A stretch of DNA of 64,000 nt from JBALVT01 sp045110675 (GTDB lineage: Bacteria; Pseudomonadota; Gammaproteobacteria; Pseudomonadales; Halieaceae): NCBI GenBank assembly GCA_045110675.1, contig JBGCGJ010000017.1, positions 186,001 to 250,000 of the forward strand. Reading direction: 5' to 3'. Of this stretch, positions 26,854 to 34,511 are shown one piece after another (position 1 is the first letter of the stretch; each line of letters starts with the position of its first letter). Both the position numbers and the translations under genes were made by a program. Below the pieces are notes generated by a model, which was given only the letters and a program-made list of their open reading frames with translations, made no database searches and was not told where the DNA came from.

Positions 26854-28125
26854 CTACAAATGGCTGGCGCAGTAGCCCGCCACTTCCGCAAATACCTGTT
26901 TGATATTGCCGGTACTGTTGAAGGTATCGGCAAAGCCATCTACCGCGGCTGCTTCAGCGGCGGCAGGCATCGGTTCTCGGAGACAAACCGCTCGGAATAC
27001 TTTTTTCACCTGGCAATAGGTGAAGGCTTCGGTGTTGGCCATCTCCGCTCCGAGCGAAGCGGCACCATCACCCTCTGCATACTCAGGGTTCACTGCAAGG
27101 TCTATGCCGCCGGTATTGGCGGGGGCATTTCGCCAGCCTATGCGGCCGCTGTTGTCGCCCAGCCGCCAGTAGTTGGTCCAGTGATCGTTGGGGGTGACAT
27201 ACCCGGTGGCAAAAGTCGCCGAGTTAATCCCGTATTTTGGCTGCACAACACCTGGGGTGTAGACAATGCTGCCCAGGTCTTTGCGTGAATCGAGATCTAA
27301 CCCCGGAGACTCTTCCTCCGATGGGTAGGGAAAATCATAGTAGGCAAATGCCTGCGCCAATGGATCCATTCCCGCATGACAGGTGACGCATTGATTTTGA
27401 AACAGTGAGCTATCCCCGCCCGGGCTGCGCGAGACATCCTGACGTATTCGATCCGTGGGCCGGGTGCCGTCTTTGACCTGTTCCAGATCCACGCACAGAT
27501 GATTGAGCAAAGTGAATCGGAACATCGCGCGGTTTGTGCCATCGACAAAAAACGAGCGGGCCGCAGCGCGTGTTGTCATAACACCGGCTACCGCTTCCGG
27601 CGGTAGACCAGTCACACTGCTTTGAGAATCCCTGACCAGGACATCGGGGTCGCCGAGATTTTCGCCAGAGGCTTCCAGAAATTCGTAGTGATCATTATCG
27701 CTGCCCGAGTAACCGGGTATTCCCGGAACATTGCCGCGGTAGATGATGTCCTCGGACAACAAGCCGCGAAAGTCCAACTCGTCACGCACCATACCGACCA
27801 CTGTTGCGCTGTAATCGTTTAACGGCGCAAAGCTGTCTTGTGCTTCGTTAGTCCAGGGCGTCGCCCAGTTTTTGAGCGTGATCGTATAGAAATCACCCGT
27901 GGCGGGTTCCGATGGAGCGCCATCGATGGCGTAGAACGCCGCAGCTTCGAGACCACCGCTACCGCTGATAGCGGTTTCCATCGCATCCAACATGCGATCT
28001 GTCGCCGGCACGCCGGTGAGACGATCATGAATTCGTTTTGCCTGCTCGCGGGGGTCCGCATAGCTCAGGCCAGATACCATCAAGCACACGCAAAATGTGC
28101 CTGTTATTCGTTTGCCAAATTCCAT
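26854..28125 (-). CDS. Exported mono-haem protein, DUF1588/DUF1585-like
   Basis: 423 residues from ATG at 28125 (the frame also allows TTG at 28128). A signal peptide (GTFCVCLMVSGLSYA) is present. One haem-c motif lies in CVTCHAGMDPLAQAFAYYDF, which closely matches the DUF1588 pattern CxxCHxxxDPxGxAxxxxD. The upstream part (GVMTTRAAARSFFVDGTNRAMFRF) and the C-terminal part (TYCQVKKVFRAVCLREPM) also fit the DUF1588-DUF1585 plan. It is the first gene of the 11-gene operon. Planctomycete relatives are found beside DUF1501 proteins, as here. The reaction is unknown. Confidence 0.75.
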   Translation of the reverse strand: MEFGKRITGTFCVCLMVSGLSYADPREQAKRIHDRLTGVPATDRMLDAMETAISGSGGLEAAAFYAIDGAPSEPATGDFYTITLKNWATPWTNEAQDSFAPLNDYSATVVGMVRDELDFRGLLSEDIIYRGNVPGIPGYSGSDNDHYEFLEASGENLGDPDVLVRDSQSSVTGLPPEAVAGVMTTRAAARSFFVDGTNRAMFRFTLLNHLCVDLEQVKDGTRPTDRIRQDVSRSPGGDSSLFQNQCVTCHAGMDPLAQAFAYYDFPYPSEEESPGLDLDSRKDLGSIVYTPGVVQPKYGINSATFATGYVTPNDHWTNYWRLGDNSGRIGWRNAPANTGGIDLAVNPEYAEGDGAASLGAEMANTEAFTYCQVKKVFRAVCLREPMPAAAEAAAVDGFADTFNSTGNIKQVFAEVAGYCASHL

Positions 28126-28414
28126 CAACCAGGCCCCTAAATATGGCAGATCACTAATGGTTGATCAGCCAAACCTCGTTAACGCAGGGAGGCGGGTCCC
28201 GCGATTAAAAATCCCCCAAAAAGGTAAAACGTCAGATGGCGTTTGGGGGTGTTTGAATACCCGAATAGTGTGTCTTTTTTATATTGCAAACCGTATCACA
28301 ATGGGGCCAGAATAGATGGGAAATGTAGAGAAATCCATAACATCCTGTTTTTTATGACTTTTTCACAATCGTTGTGCATATTTCAGCATAATAACCACAG
28401 GTAATAACTGCGTG
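28126..28414. promoter_or_regulatory. Divergent control region between the two operons
   Basis: About 290 bases between the DUF1588-like and HzsA-like genes, which diverge. It should carry both operon promoters. Visible elements: a 14-bp near-palindrome TGGTTGATCAGCCA (28158-28171, 12 of 14 symmetric); a GCGGG-T-CCCGC hairpin near 28193-28203; and a long stem CCCCCAAA (28213-28220) with TTTGGGGG (28242-28249). Read on the minus strand the long stem is followed by ATTTTTAAT. A CATAAT at 28387-28392 could be the -10 box for the plus-strand operon, though its -35 is weak. Confidence 0.55.
28207..28249 (-). terminator. Terminator-like hairpin (possible attenuator) in the leader of the 11-gene operon
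   Basis: On the minus strand CCCCCAAA and TTTGGGGG form an 8-bp stem with a 21-base loop, followed by ATTTTT. An alternative inner pairing (AAACG with CGTTT) competes with the top of this stem. It lies about 80 bases upstream of the first gene, with no gene ending on this strand nearby, so attenuation is possible. If transcription starts downstream of it, it has no such role. Confidence 0.4.
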
Positions 28415-31225
28415 ATGCGTATTTTTAGACCAGATTGGAACGACTTGAGAAAAATATTTGGCGGCCTTTTTGCAAGCGCAATATTGGCTGCATGCACCGG
28501 GGGTGGCGGAGGCGGCGGTGGTGGAAATGTCACCATTTCGACCGACAGCCAGGGGGAAGATCCTGTTGTTCTTGAGATCCCAATTGCCTACATCAAAAGG
28601 CCCTTGCCAGAGGAACCAATCGACCTTCGAGATCCACTTGAATTCGAACCCGGGGCAGAGCTATTTTTGAAGGATCGGTCCGCTGCCAGTTCTGAAGCGA
28701 CCAATATTACCAATGCGATCACCGCAATTGTGGCAGAGGAAGAAGGAATAGAAGCGGAAGAAATCGCCATCGACATTAAAGGGCTGGAGAGCTCATTTGA
28801 TGGCAATACGCTCGTTTTCGCCGTCAGAGCCGTTCCAGAACCTGTAGATGACAACCTGGAGCTAACAACCTGGAATTTATGGACCCTGGACGTCGAAACA
28901 ATGGAGCCACAGTATCTGATTCCCTCGCGAATAAAGCGCAATGAGGGCGTGGAAGCCGGTGGAGGCCAGGATATTGCACCGCATTTTCTAACTGACGACC
29001 GCATTGTTTTCAGCTCCACCAGACAAGTGGCTAGTCAGGCGCGCCAGCTGGATGATGGCCGGGGGCAGATTTTTGCTGCGTTAGATGAGGATGGCGATGA
29101 CCCGGCTGCGGTTCTACATATCTATGACCCGCAGCGACGGGATGCAGAGTTCCAACAAATATCATTCAATCTCAGCCACGATCTAGACCCAACAGTACTA
29201 TCCACCGGCGAAATCGTATTCAGTCGCTGGAACAATACCGGCACCAACCACATTAGCCTGTTCAGAATTAATCCTTCGGGGCTCGAGTTATCGCCAGTAT
29301 ATGGCTACAACAGCCAGAACAGCGGAACAGAAGGTACGGCGGTGGAATTTACCCAGGCCCGAGAGCTGGATGACGGTAGGCTGGTGAGTCTGGTGAAGTC
29401 TTTCCAATCTGAAACCTTCGGCGGAGAGATAGTGATTATTGATACCGCCGGCTTTGCGGATGTCGACCAACCCATCTGGGAGAATCAGGACGCGGGCGGT
29501 ATGGGTCAGGAATCACTCACTGAGACAGAAATTCGAACGGATGGTCTGCTATCCAGCGGAGGGCAGTTTGGTTCTGTGTATCCACTGCGAGATGGCACGG
29601 GACGCTTGCTAGTGAGCTGGACTGACTGTCGGATAATTGACGAAGACAGCAACCCCGGCGGCGAGCCTACCTCTACCGATTTCTTACCGTGCAAGCTACA
29701 GCCAGAAAATACCGAGAGCGCACCGCCCGTCTACGGCGCCTGGGTGTACGATCCGATCAACGATACCCAGCTTCCGGTAGTGCTCGCAGAAGAAGGCTTT
29801 ATGATTACGGAAGTAATCGCCGCCGAGCCCAGAGCGTTTCCGGAAATTGCCCCAAACCCACTCAACTTTGACCCCGATCTCGCAGTGGAATCCAAGGGCC
29901 AGCTGTCGATTAACAGTGTTTACGATCTGGATGGCGTCGATATTTCACCCCAGGGAATTGCTCAGCATTCACTACCCGGTAGCGCTGCTTTTGCCCAGCG
30001 CCCGGCGAGATTTTTGCGACTCATTCAGCCCGTACCGATTCCGGATCCAGATGTGTTCGAGATTCCAGACTATGCGTTTGGGGTAAGTCGGGCGTTTTCA
30101 TTTCGCGAAATAACCGGCTATGTACCTGTTGAACCCGACGGATCCGTTACGGTAACTGTAGCCGCAGACCAGGCCTTTACCTTTAGCGTGCTCGATGAAA
30201 TGGGACGGAGGATCGGACCGCGACACAACTACTGGTTGCAGCTTGGCCCTGGCGAGGTTTTACATTGCACCGGATGTCACAGCAACAATGACCCACGCCC
30301 CCACGGCAGACTGGATTCACAGCCTCCGTCTTCGAATCCCGGAGCACAATCACTCGCCACTGGATCAATTGGGTTTCCTGGAACAGACTCATCAGACCTG
30401 TTTGCAACCGAAATTGGTGAAAGCATGGCTTCGGTCTGGGATTTTCACCGCCCGCTGGGCAATGAAACCGCCGCCACGCGAGATTTATTACTCGCACCCA
30501 ACTACACAGATCAGTGGAGCGGACCCGGAATAACCCCCGATGCAGACATCCTGGACCGGGAATACGACCCAGCATGGACCGATATCCCTGCCGATAAACC
30601 TATAATAATCAACAATCTCGATCCTAGCAGACCGAGCAGAATCGTGATCAACTACATTGATCATATCCACCCAATTTGGGAACGGGTAAGAACGGCAGTG
30701 GATGACGGCAGCGGAAACATGATCGACAACTGCGCCGGTTGCCACAATGCGGTTGGCGATACAGTCGTTGCGGCGGGACAGTTAGATTTAAGCTCAGCCC
30801 CTTCCACGCAGGATCCCGACCACTATCGTTCCTATCGCGAATTGTTGGACAACGATACGGAGCAGTGGCTGACAGTGGACGGCGCACTGGCTGAGCGCCA
30901 GCGTGTTTGCACAGAAACAGATGAGGACGGAAATATTTTAACCACAACAGAAACACTGCCTACCGGCGACAGAATGCGCGCTGGCACCGCCAATGGCAGC
31001 AACGGTTTTTTTGCCTGCTTTGAAGGAGGCGACTGCGGGCCCAATATGGCGCCTGCTCTGCCGGCAAACTGCACGGAAGATGGAGGCGTTCCTGTTCCCG
31101 CCACCAACAATACAATCAATCACAACGGCATGCTCAGCGCCAGCGAACTGCGCCTGATTTCCGAGTGGCTGGATATTGGTGCCCAATACTACAACAACCC
31201 ATTCGACGCCAGGCTGGTCGAATGA
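28415..31225 (+). CDS. HzsA-like di-haem lipoprotein
   Basis: 936 residues from ATG at 28415 (GTG at 28412 is also open). A lipobox (ILAACTGGGGGGGGGN) gives a lipid anchor and Gly linker. The N-terminal half has TolB/WD40-like beta-propeller segments (RIVFSSTRQVASQ; LSTGEIVFSRWNN). The C-terminal half resembles the hydrazine synthase alpha-subunit family, with haem-c motifs CTGCH (about residue 618) and CAGCH (about residue 773). HzsA-related proteins occur in many bacteria that do not make hydrazine, so that reaction should not be assumed. It is the first gene of a six-gene plus-strand operon. Confidence 0.8.
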   Translation: MRIFRPDWNDLRKIFGGLFASAILAACTGGGGGGGGGNVTISTDSQGEDPVVLEIPIAYIKRPLPEEPIDLRDPLEFEPGAELFLKDRSAASSEATNITNAITAIVAEEEGIEAEEIAIDIKGLESSFDGNTLVFAVRAVPEPVDDNLELTTWNLWTLDVETMEPQYLIPSRIKRNEGVEAGGGQDIAPHFLTDDRIVFSSTRQVASQARQLDDGRGQIFAALDEDGDDPAAVLHIYDPQRRDAEFQQISFNLSHDLDPTVLSTGEIVFSRWNNTGTNHISLFRINPSGLELSPVYGYNSQNSGTEGTAVEFTQARELDDGRLVSLVKSFQSETFGGEIVIIDTAGFADVDQPIWENQDAGGMGQESLTETEIRTDGLLSSGGQFGSVYPLRDGTGRLLVSWTDCRIIDEDSNPGGEPTSTDFLPCKLQPENTESAPPVYGAWVYDPINDTQLPVVLAEEGFMITEVIAAEPRAFPEIAPNPLNFDPDLAVESKGQLSINSVYDLDGVDISPQGIAQHSLPGSAAFAQRPARFLRLIQPVPIPDPDVFEIPDYAFGVSRAFSFREITGYVPVEPDGSVTVTVAADQAFTFSVLDEMGRRIGPRHNYWLQLGPGEVLHCTGCHSNNDPRPHGRLDSQPPSSNPGAQSLATGSIGFPGTDSSDLFATEIGESMASVWDFHRPLGNETAATRDLLLAPNYTDQWSGPGITPDADILDREYDPAWTDIPADKPIIINNLDPSRPSRIVINYIDHIHPIWERVRTAVDDGSGNMIDNCAGCHNAVGDTVVAAGQLDLSSAPSTQDPDHYRSYRELLDNDTEQWLTVDGALAERQRVCTETDEDGNILTTTETLPTGDRMRAGTANGSNGFFACFEGGDCGPNMAPALPANCTEDGGVPVPATNNTINHNGMLSASELRLISEWLDIGAQYYNNPFDARLVE

Positions 31226-31247
31226 TTGCAGTGAAACCGGCCCAGGC

Positions 31248-32027
31248 ATGAACAACAACATGAAAATTTATCTCGGAAGCCCGAGATCGTTCTCCATGTT
31301 TGCGTGGGTGATTTATTTGCTTGCCATGCACAGCACCCAAAGCACTGCGGATGAGATTTTCTTTAAGTCTACCGTGGTTGAACCCTACATCGAAATGCGG
31401 ACTCACCCCGGCCGAGGCTATCCGATTTTCTATATCGCCGAACGCGGCGAAATCGTGGAACTGCTTAAACGAAAAACCGATTGGATAAAAGTACGCAACA
31501 GCCGCGGCGTCGAAGGTTGGGTGCACGTCGATGAAATAGGCAAAACAATAGATTCAATGGGCGAACCACTGAATTTGAAAAGCCCGGATCTGGAAAGTTT
31601 TAGCAATCGCACCTGGGAGTTTGGCGTGATGCTCGGCGACTACGACGGAACCGACGCAGTAACTGCCTATGCCGGCTGGCACTTCACCAGAAATCTGTCT
31701 TTGGAATTGGCGGCCACTGAAAATTTTGGCGACTTTTCGGATGGACGAATGATCACCGGCAGTATTGTGCATCAAATGTTTCCCGACAAGCGCTATTCGC
31801 CATTCCTGACAATAGGCGGCGGAGTTCGAGAGACCAATCCGCGTTCTTCCCTGGTAACAACGGAGGACCGCACTGACAACACTGCCAGTGTTGGGGCGGG
31901 CATACGGATTCACTTAACCCGCCGCTTAATGCTCAGATTCCAATACAAGCACTACGTAATACTAACTGACCGCGATGACGACGAAGAGGTAGACGAATGG
32001 AAAATTGGAATAAGCGCCTTCTACTAG
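31248..32027 (+). CDS. SH3-domain outer-membrane beta-barrel protein
   Basis: From ATG at 31248 (MNNNMKIYLG) the protein is 259 residues. A signal-like segment (FAWVIYLLAMHSTQSTA) precedes a bacterial SH3 domain (EPYIEMRTHPGRGYPIFYIAERGEIVELL; WIKVRNSRGVEGWV). A C-terminal outer-membrane beta-barrel follows, with alternating strands (YAGWHFTRNLSLELAA, GAGIRIHLTRRLMLRFQYKHY) and a terminal aromatic (ISAFY). It is 22 bases after the HzsA-like gene and overlaps the next barrel gene by 31 bases. A longer frame starts inside the HzsA-like gene and is unlikely. The SH3 part may bind the cell wall or a partner. Confidence 0.82.
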   Translation: MNNNMKIYLGSPRSFSMFAWVIYLLAMHSTQSTADEIFFKSTVVEPYIEMRTHPGRGYPIFYIAERGEIVELLKRKTDWIKVRNSRGVEGWVHVDEIGKTIDSMGEPLNLKSPDLESFSNRTWEFGVMLGDYDGTDAVTAYAGWHFTRNLSLELAATENFGDFSDGRMITGSIVHQMFPDKRYSPFLTIGGGVRETNPRSSLVTTEDRTDNTASVGAGIRIHLTRRLMLRFQYKHYVILTDRDDDEEVDEWKIGISAFY

Positions 32028-32638
32028 GTGCAGCCCTGTATGCATTCGCCGGTTCTTCCCTTGCGGATGAACAGCCCGAACAAGTACAGGTGATCAATCC
32101 GGAGATAGACCGGCGAGAAATAACCACAGATGCAATAGACACCGAAGATTTTGAGATTGGTGCCTACGTCGGAATTTTAAGTATTCAGGATTTTGATAGT
32201 GAAGTGGTGTATGGCGTTCGCGCAGCCTGGCACGTCACTGAGGACTTCTTTTTTGAAGCCAATTACGGCGTGTCGGAGGGAGATCTGACCAGCTTTGAAA
32301 AACTCAGTGGAGGAGCACCACTGTTTGGCGATGAAGACAGAGACTACAGCTTTTACGATCTCAACCTTGGCTGGAATGCACTGCCAGGAGAAGTTTTTTT
32401 ATTTGGCAAGCGCGCACTAAAGTCTGATCTGTACTTTGTGGCCGGCGTTGGCAGCACTGAGTTTTTAGGGGACAACTGGTTTACTGTGACAGTGGGTGCA
32501 GGCTACCGCCTGATTCTAAACGATTGGTTAACCTGGAGAATCGATGTTCGCGATCACATTTTTGATCGCGACACCTTCGGCACCGATGACACAACAAACA
32601 ATATAGAGCTGAGCACTGGAATTACAATCTTCTTCTAG
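31997..32638 (+). CDS. Outer-membrane beta-barrel protein
   Basis: 213 residues with a signal peptide (LLLGAALYAFAGSSLA). Beta-barrel strands follow (YVGILSIQDFDSEVVYGVRAAWHV; FFFEANYGVSEG; YSFYDLNLGWNAL) with a terminal Phe (GITIFF) typical of BAM substrates. It overlaps the SH3-barrel gene by 31 bases, which indicates coupled translation. The two adjacent barrels may form a pair. Substrate or partner unknown. Confidence 0.83.
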   Translation: MENWNKRLLLGAALYAFAGSSLADEQPEQVQVINPEIDRREITTDAIDTEDFEIGAYVGILSIQDFDSEVVYGVRAAWHVTEDFFFEANYGVSEGDLTSFEKLSGGAPLFGDEDRDYSFYDLNLGWNALPGEVFLFGKRALKSDLYFVAGVGSTEFLGDNWFTVTVGAGYRLILNDWLTWRIDVRDHIFDRDTFGTDDTTNNIELSTGITIFF

Positions 32639-32664
32639 AAAATCAGCCATTTGGGGAGAAAACT

Positions 32665-33147
32665 ATGAAACAACTATTACTGGTACTTTTGTTGACTACA
32701 GCGCCGCTGACATTTGCAGCGGTGTCTAGCGGCCCAGCTGGTAACTTCACCTTGAAGAGTGCTTCCGGCGAGAATGTGAAGCTCAGTGAATTTCGGGGGC
32801 AAGTTGTACTCATCAACTTTTGGGCGTCCTGGTGCGGACCCTGTCGGCAAGAAATGCCACACCTCGATGCCATACACAAAAAGTACGAACCACTGGGCTT
32901 TACCGTGTTCGGTGTCAACGTAGAACAAGACCGTGAAATGGCGGACAAGATTCTGCGGGATATCCCCGTCACCTTTCCAATACTTTTCGACGATGACAAC
33001 ACGGTGAGCAAACTCTACGACGTGGATGCAATGCCCGTCACCGTTTTAGTCGATCGAAACGGCCAAGTAAGATATATGCACAAAGGCTACAAACCCGGTT
33101 ACGAGGTAGAATATGAAAAGCAAGTACGCGCGCTCGTCAGAGAATAA
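32665..33147 (+). CDS. TlpA/ResA-type thioredoxin-like protein
   Basis: 160 residues with a signal peptide (LLLVLLLTTAPLTFA). A TlpA-like thioredoxin fold carries the redox pair Cys57 and Cys60 (FWASWCGPCRQEMPHL), and the cis-Pro region is DAMPVTVLVDRNG. Such periplasmic proteins reduce disulfides, often of apocytochromes or metal-site proteins. It precedes a Cys-containing DUF4266 lipoprotein and follows a di-haem protein, both possible substrates. GGGGAG precedes the start. Confidence 0.9.
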   Translation: MKQLLLVLLLTTAPLTFAAVSSGPAGNFTLKSASGENVKLSEFRGQVVLINFWASWCGPCRQEMPHLDAIHKKYEPLGFTVFGVNVEQDREMADKILRDIPVTFPILFDDDNTVSKLYDVDAMPVTVLVDRNGQVRYMHKGYKPGYEVEYEKQVRALVRE

Positions 33148-33148
33148 G

Positions 33149-33379
33149 ATGATGCGATGGTTAAAAGCCCTCTCGCTGCTAGCAGTCACAATGCTATTCG
33201 CTGCCTGCAGTTCTATCGAACCGTGGGTAAAACCCTACGAAAGGCAAAATCTTGCCGATCCGATAATGAGTTTTGACCGAGATCCAATTACCAGCGGTTA
33301 TATACACCATGTTTATCAGGCTCGGGAAGGTGCGCGAGGAGCCGAAGGTGGCGGAGGTGGCGGCTGTGGCTGCAACTAA
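33149..33379 (+). CDS. DUF4266 small lipoprotein with Gly-rich CGC tail
   Basis: From ATG at 33149, one base after the tlpA stop, it encodes 76 residues. A lipobox (TMLFAACSS) is followed by a short conserved part (VKPYERQNLADPIMSF) and a C-terminus of Gly residues ending GCGCN. This is the DUF4266 plan. The two tail cysteines could bind metal, carry a modification or be TlpA substrates; none of these is known to me. Its Gly codons also contain the ribosome-binding site of the next gene. DUF4266 genes are known to sit beside DUF3570 and TlpA-like genes. Confidence 0.82.
   Translation: MMRWLKALSLLAVTMLFAACSSIEPWVKPYERQNLADPIMSFDRDPITSGYIHHVYQAREGARGAEGGGGGGCGCN
33353..33357 (+). promoter_or_regulatory. 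Ribosome-binding site inside the DUF4266 Gly tract, deciding the DUF3570 start
   Basis: GGAGG at 33353-33357 lies within the Gly codons of DUF4266 and eight bases before GTG 33366. This fixes the DUF3570 start at that GTG, which gives a clean signal peptide. The first in-frame ATG further upstream would lie deep in the DUF4266 gene. Confidence 0.7.
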
Positions 33380-34511
33380 GAGAGCGCTTATCGCTTTCGC
33401 TTTTTGCACGGCGACTGCGCAGGCAGCAGTATTGCCGGAAGAAAGGGCCGATGCGATGTTCCACAGCTATGACGGGGGCGGTATTACCATTGACGGCCCC
33501 TCAGTGCTGGTCAGAAAAAACTTTAAGGAAACCGTTTCTATCAGCGGTAACTACTATGTTGACAATATCAGCAGCGCGTCAATTGATGTTCTGTCGAGCG
33601 GCGCGAGTAGATACAGTGAAGAGCGAACAGAGTATTCCTTAGGCGCCAGCTACCTGTATGACAAAAGCATATTGAGCGCTGGCTACACCAACAGTGACGA
33701 AAGCGACTACGAGGCAGAAACATTTTACTTCGGTATCAGCCAGGACTTTTTTGGCGACCTGACAAATATTACCTTTGGCTATGCCCTGGGGGATGACGAG
33801 GTTTTCCAAAACGGTAATGACGAATTCGCCGAGGAAGTGCGGAGGAACACATTCCGCACCTCAGTGAGCCAGATTGTGACACCCAACTTAATTCTCGCAC
33901 TCAATTACGACCTGATAACCGAAGAGGGGTTTCTCAATAATCCCTATCGCAGCTATCGCTTTCTAACAGACCCACTAGACCCGAGCGCCGGCTTTCAATT
34001 TGCTCAAGAAGTGTATCCAGACACCAGAACCAGTGATGCGATTGCTCTTCGCTACATGTATCACTTGCCCTGGAAAGCCAGCACTGGCGGCAGCTATCGC
34101 TACTACACTGACGACTGGGGAATAGATGCTCATACCGCTCAGTTTACGTATACCCATGTGCTGTACGACAACTGGACAGTGGATTTTAAATACCGCTACT
34201 ACCAGCAAACGGCGGCAGATTTCTACAGTGATTTGTTCCAGGTGCCGTCCCAGGATGAAAAAGATTTTCGGGCGAGGGACAAAGAAATGAGTGACCTGGA
34301 TAATCACACAGTGTCACTGCATGTAAGTTACGAAAGGCCGGTTAACATCCAATGGATAGACAAGGGCGCCGTCTCTTTGCAGTGGGACAGGATTTTCTTC
34401 AGCTATGACAATTTCACGGATCTCTCCGATCCGAACACCGCAGTTGGTGATGAAGAGCTCTATGATTTTGAAGCCGATGTTTTCAAGGTGCTGTTCACTA
34501 TTTGGTACTGA
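33366..34511 (+). CDS. DUF3570 domain-containing outer-membrane protein
   Basis: From GTG at 33366 it is 381 residues. The signal peptide reads MAATKRALIAFAFCTATAQA. The mature protein is a DUF3570 member with many alternating beta strands (EYSLGASYLYDKSILSAGYT; NWTVDFKYRYYQQ) and a terminal aromatic (VLFTIWY), so probably an outer-membrane barrel. Near the N-terminus, residues 74-81 read DVLSSGAS (33585-33608), similar to the DxxSGAT signal used by ApbE flavin transferases but with one extra residue. It overlaps the DUF4266 gene by 14 bases, and its 3' end overlaps the convergent ApbE gene by 14. Confidence 0.85.
   Translation: MAATKRALIAFAFCTATAQAAVLPEERADAMFHSYDGGGITIDGPSVLVRKNFKETVSISGNYYVDNISSASIDVLSSGASRYSEERTEYSLGASYLYDKSILSAGYTNSDESDYEAETFYFGISQDFFGDLTNITFGYALGDDEVFQNGNDEFAEEVRRNTFRTSVSQIVTPNLILALNYDLITEEGFLNNPYRSYRFLTDPLDPSAGFQFAQEVYPDTRTSDAIALRYMYHLPWKASTGGSYRYYTDDWGIDAHTAQFTYTHVLYDNWTVDFKYRYYQQTAADFYSDLFQVPSQDEKDFRARDKEMSDLDNHTVSLHVSYERPVNIQWIDKGAVSLQWDRIFFSYDNFTDLSDPNTAVGDEELYDFEADVFKVLFTIWY

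Noticed and set aside
28207..28249. Cyclic-di-GMP or other known riboswitch in the divergent region
   Set aside because: The hairpin is terminator-like, but none of the conserved aptamer bases I know are visible.
28415..31225. Hydrazine synthesis (anammox) capacity
   Set aside because: Only an alpha-like subunit is present, with no beta/gamma subunits or hydrazine dehydrogenase.
33340..33379. Gly-codon repeat as a microsatellite or CRISPR-like repeat
   Set aside because: It is the in-frame Gly tail of DUF4266, a family feature.
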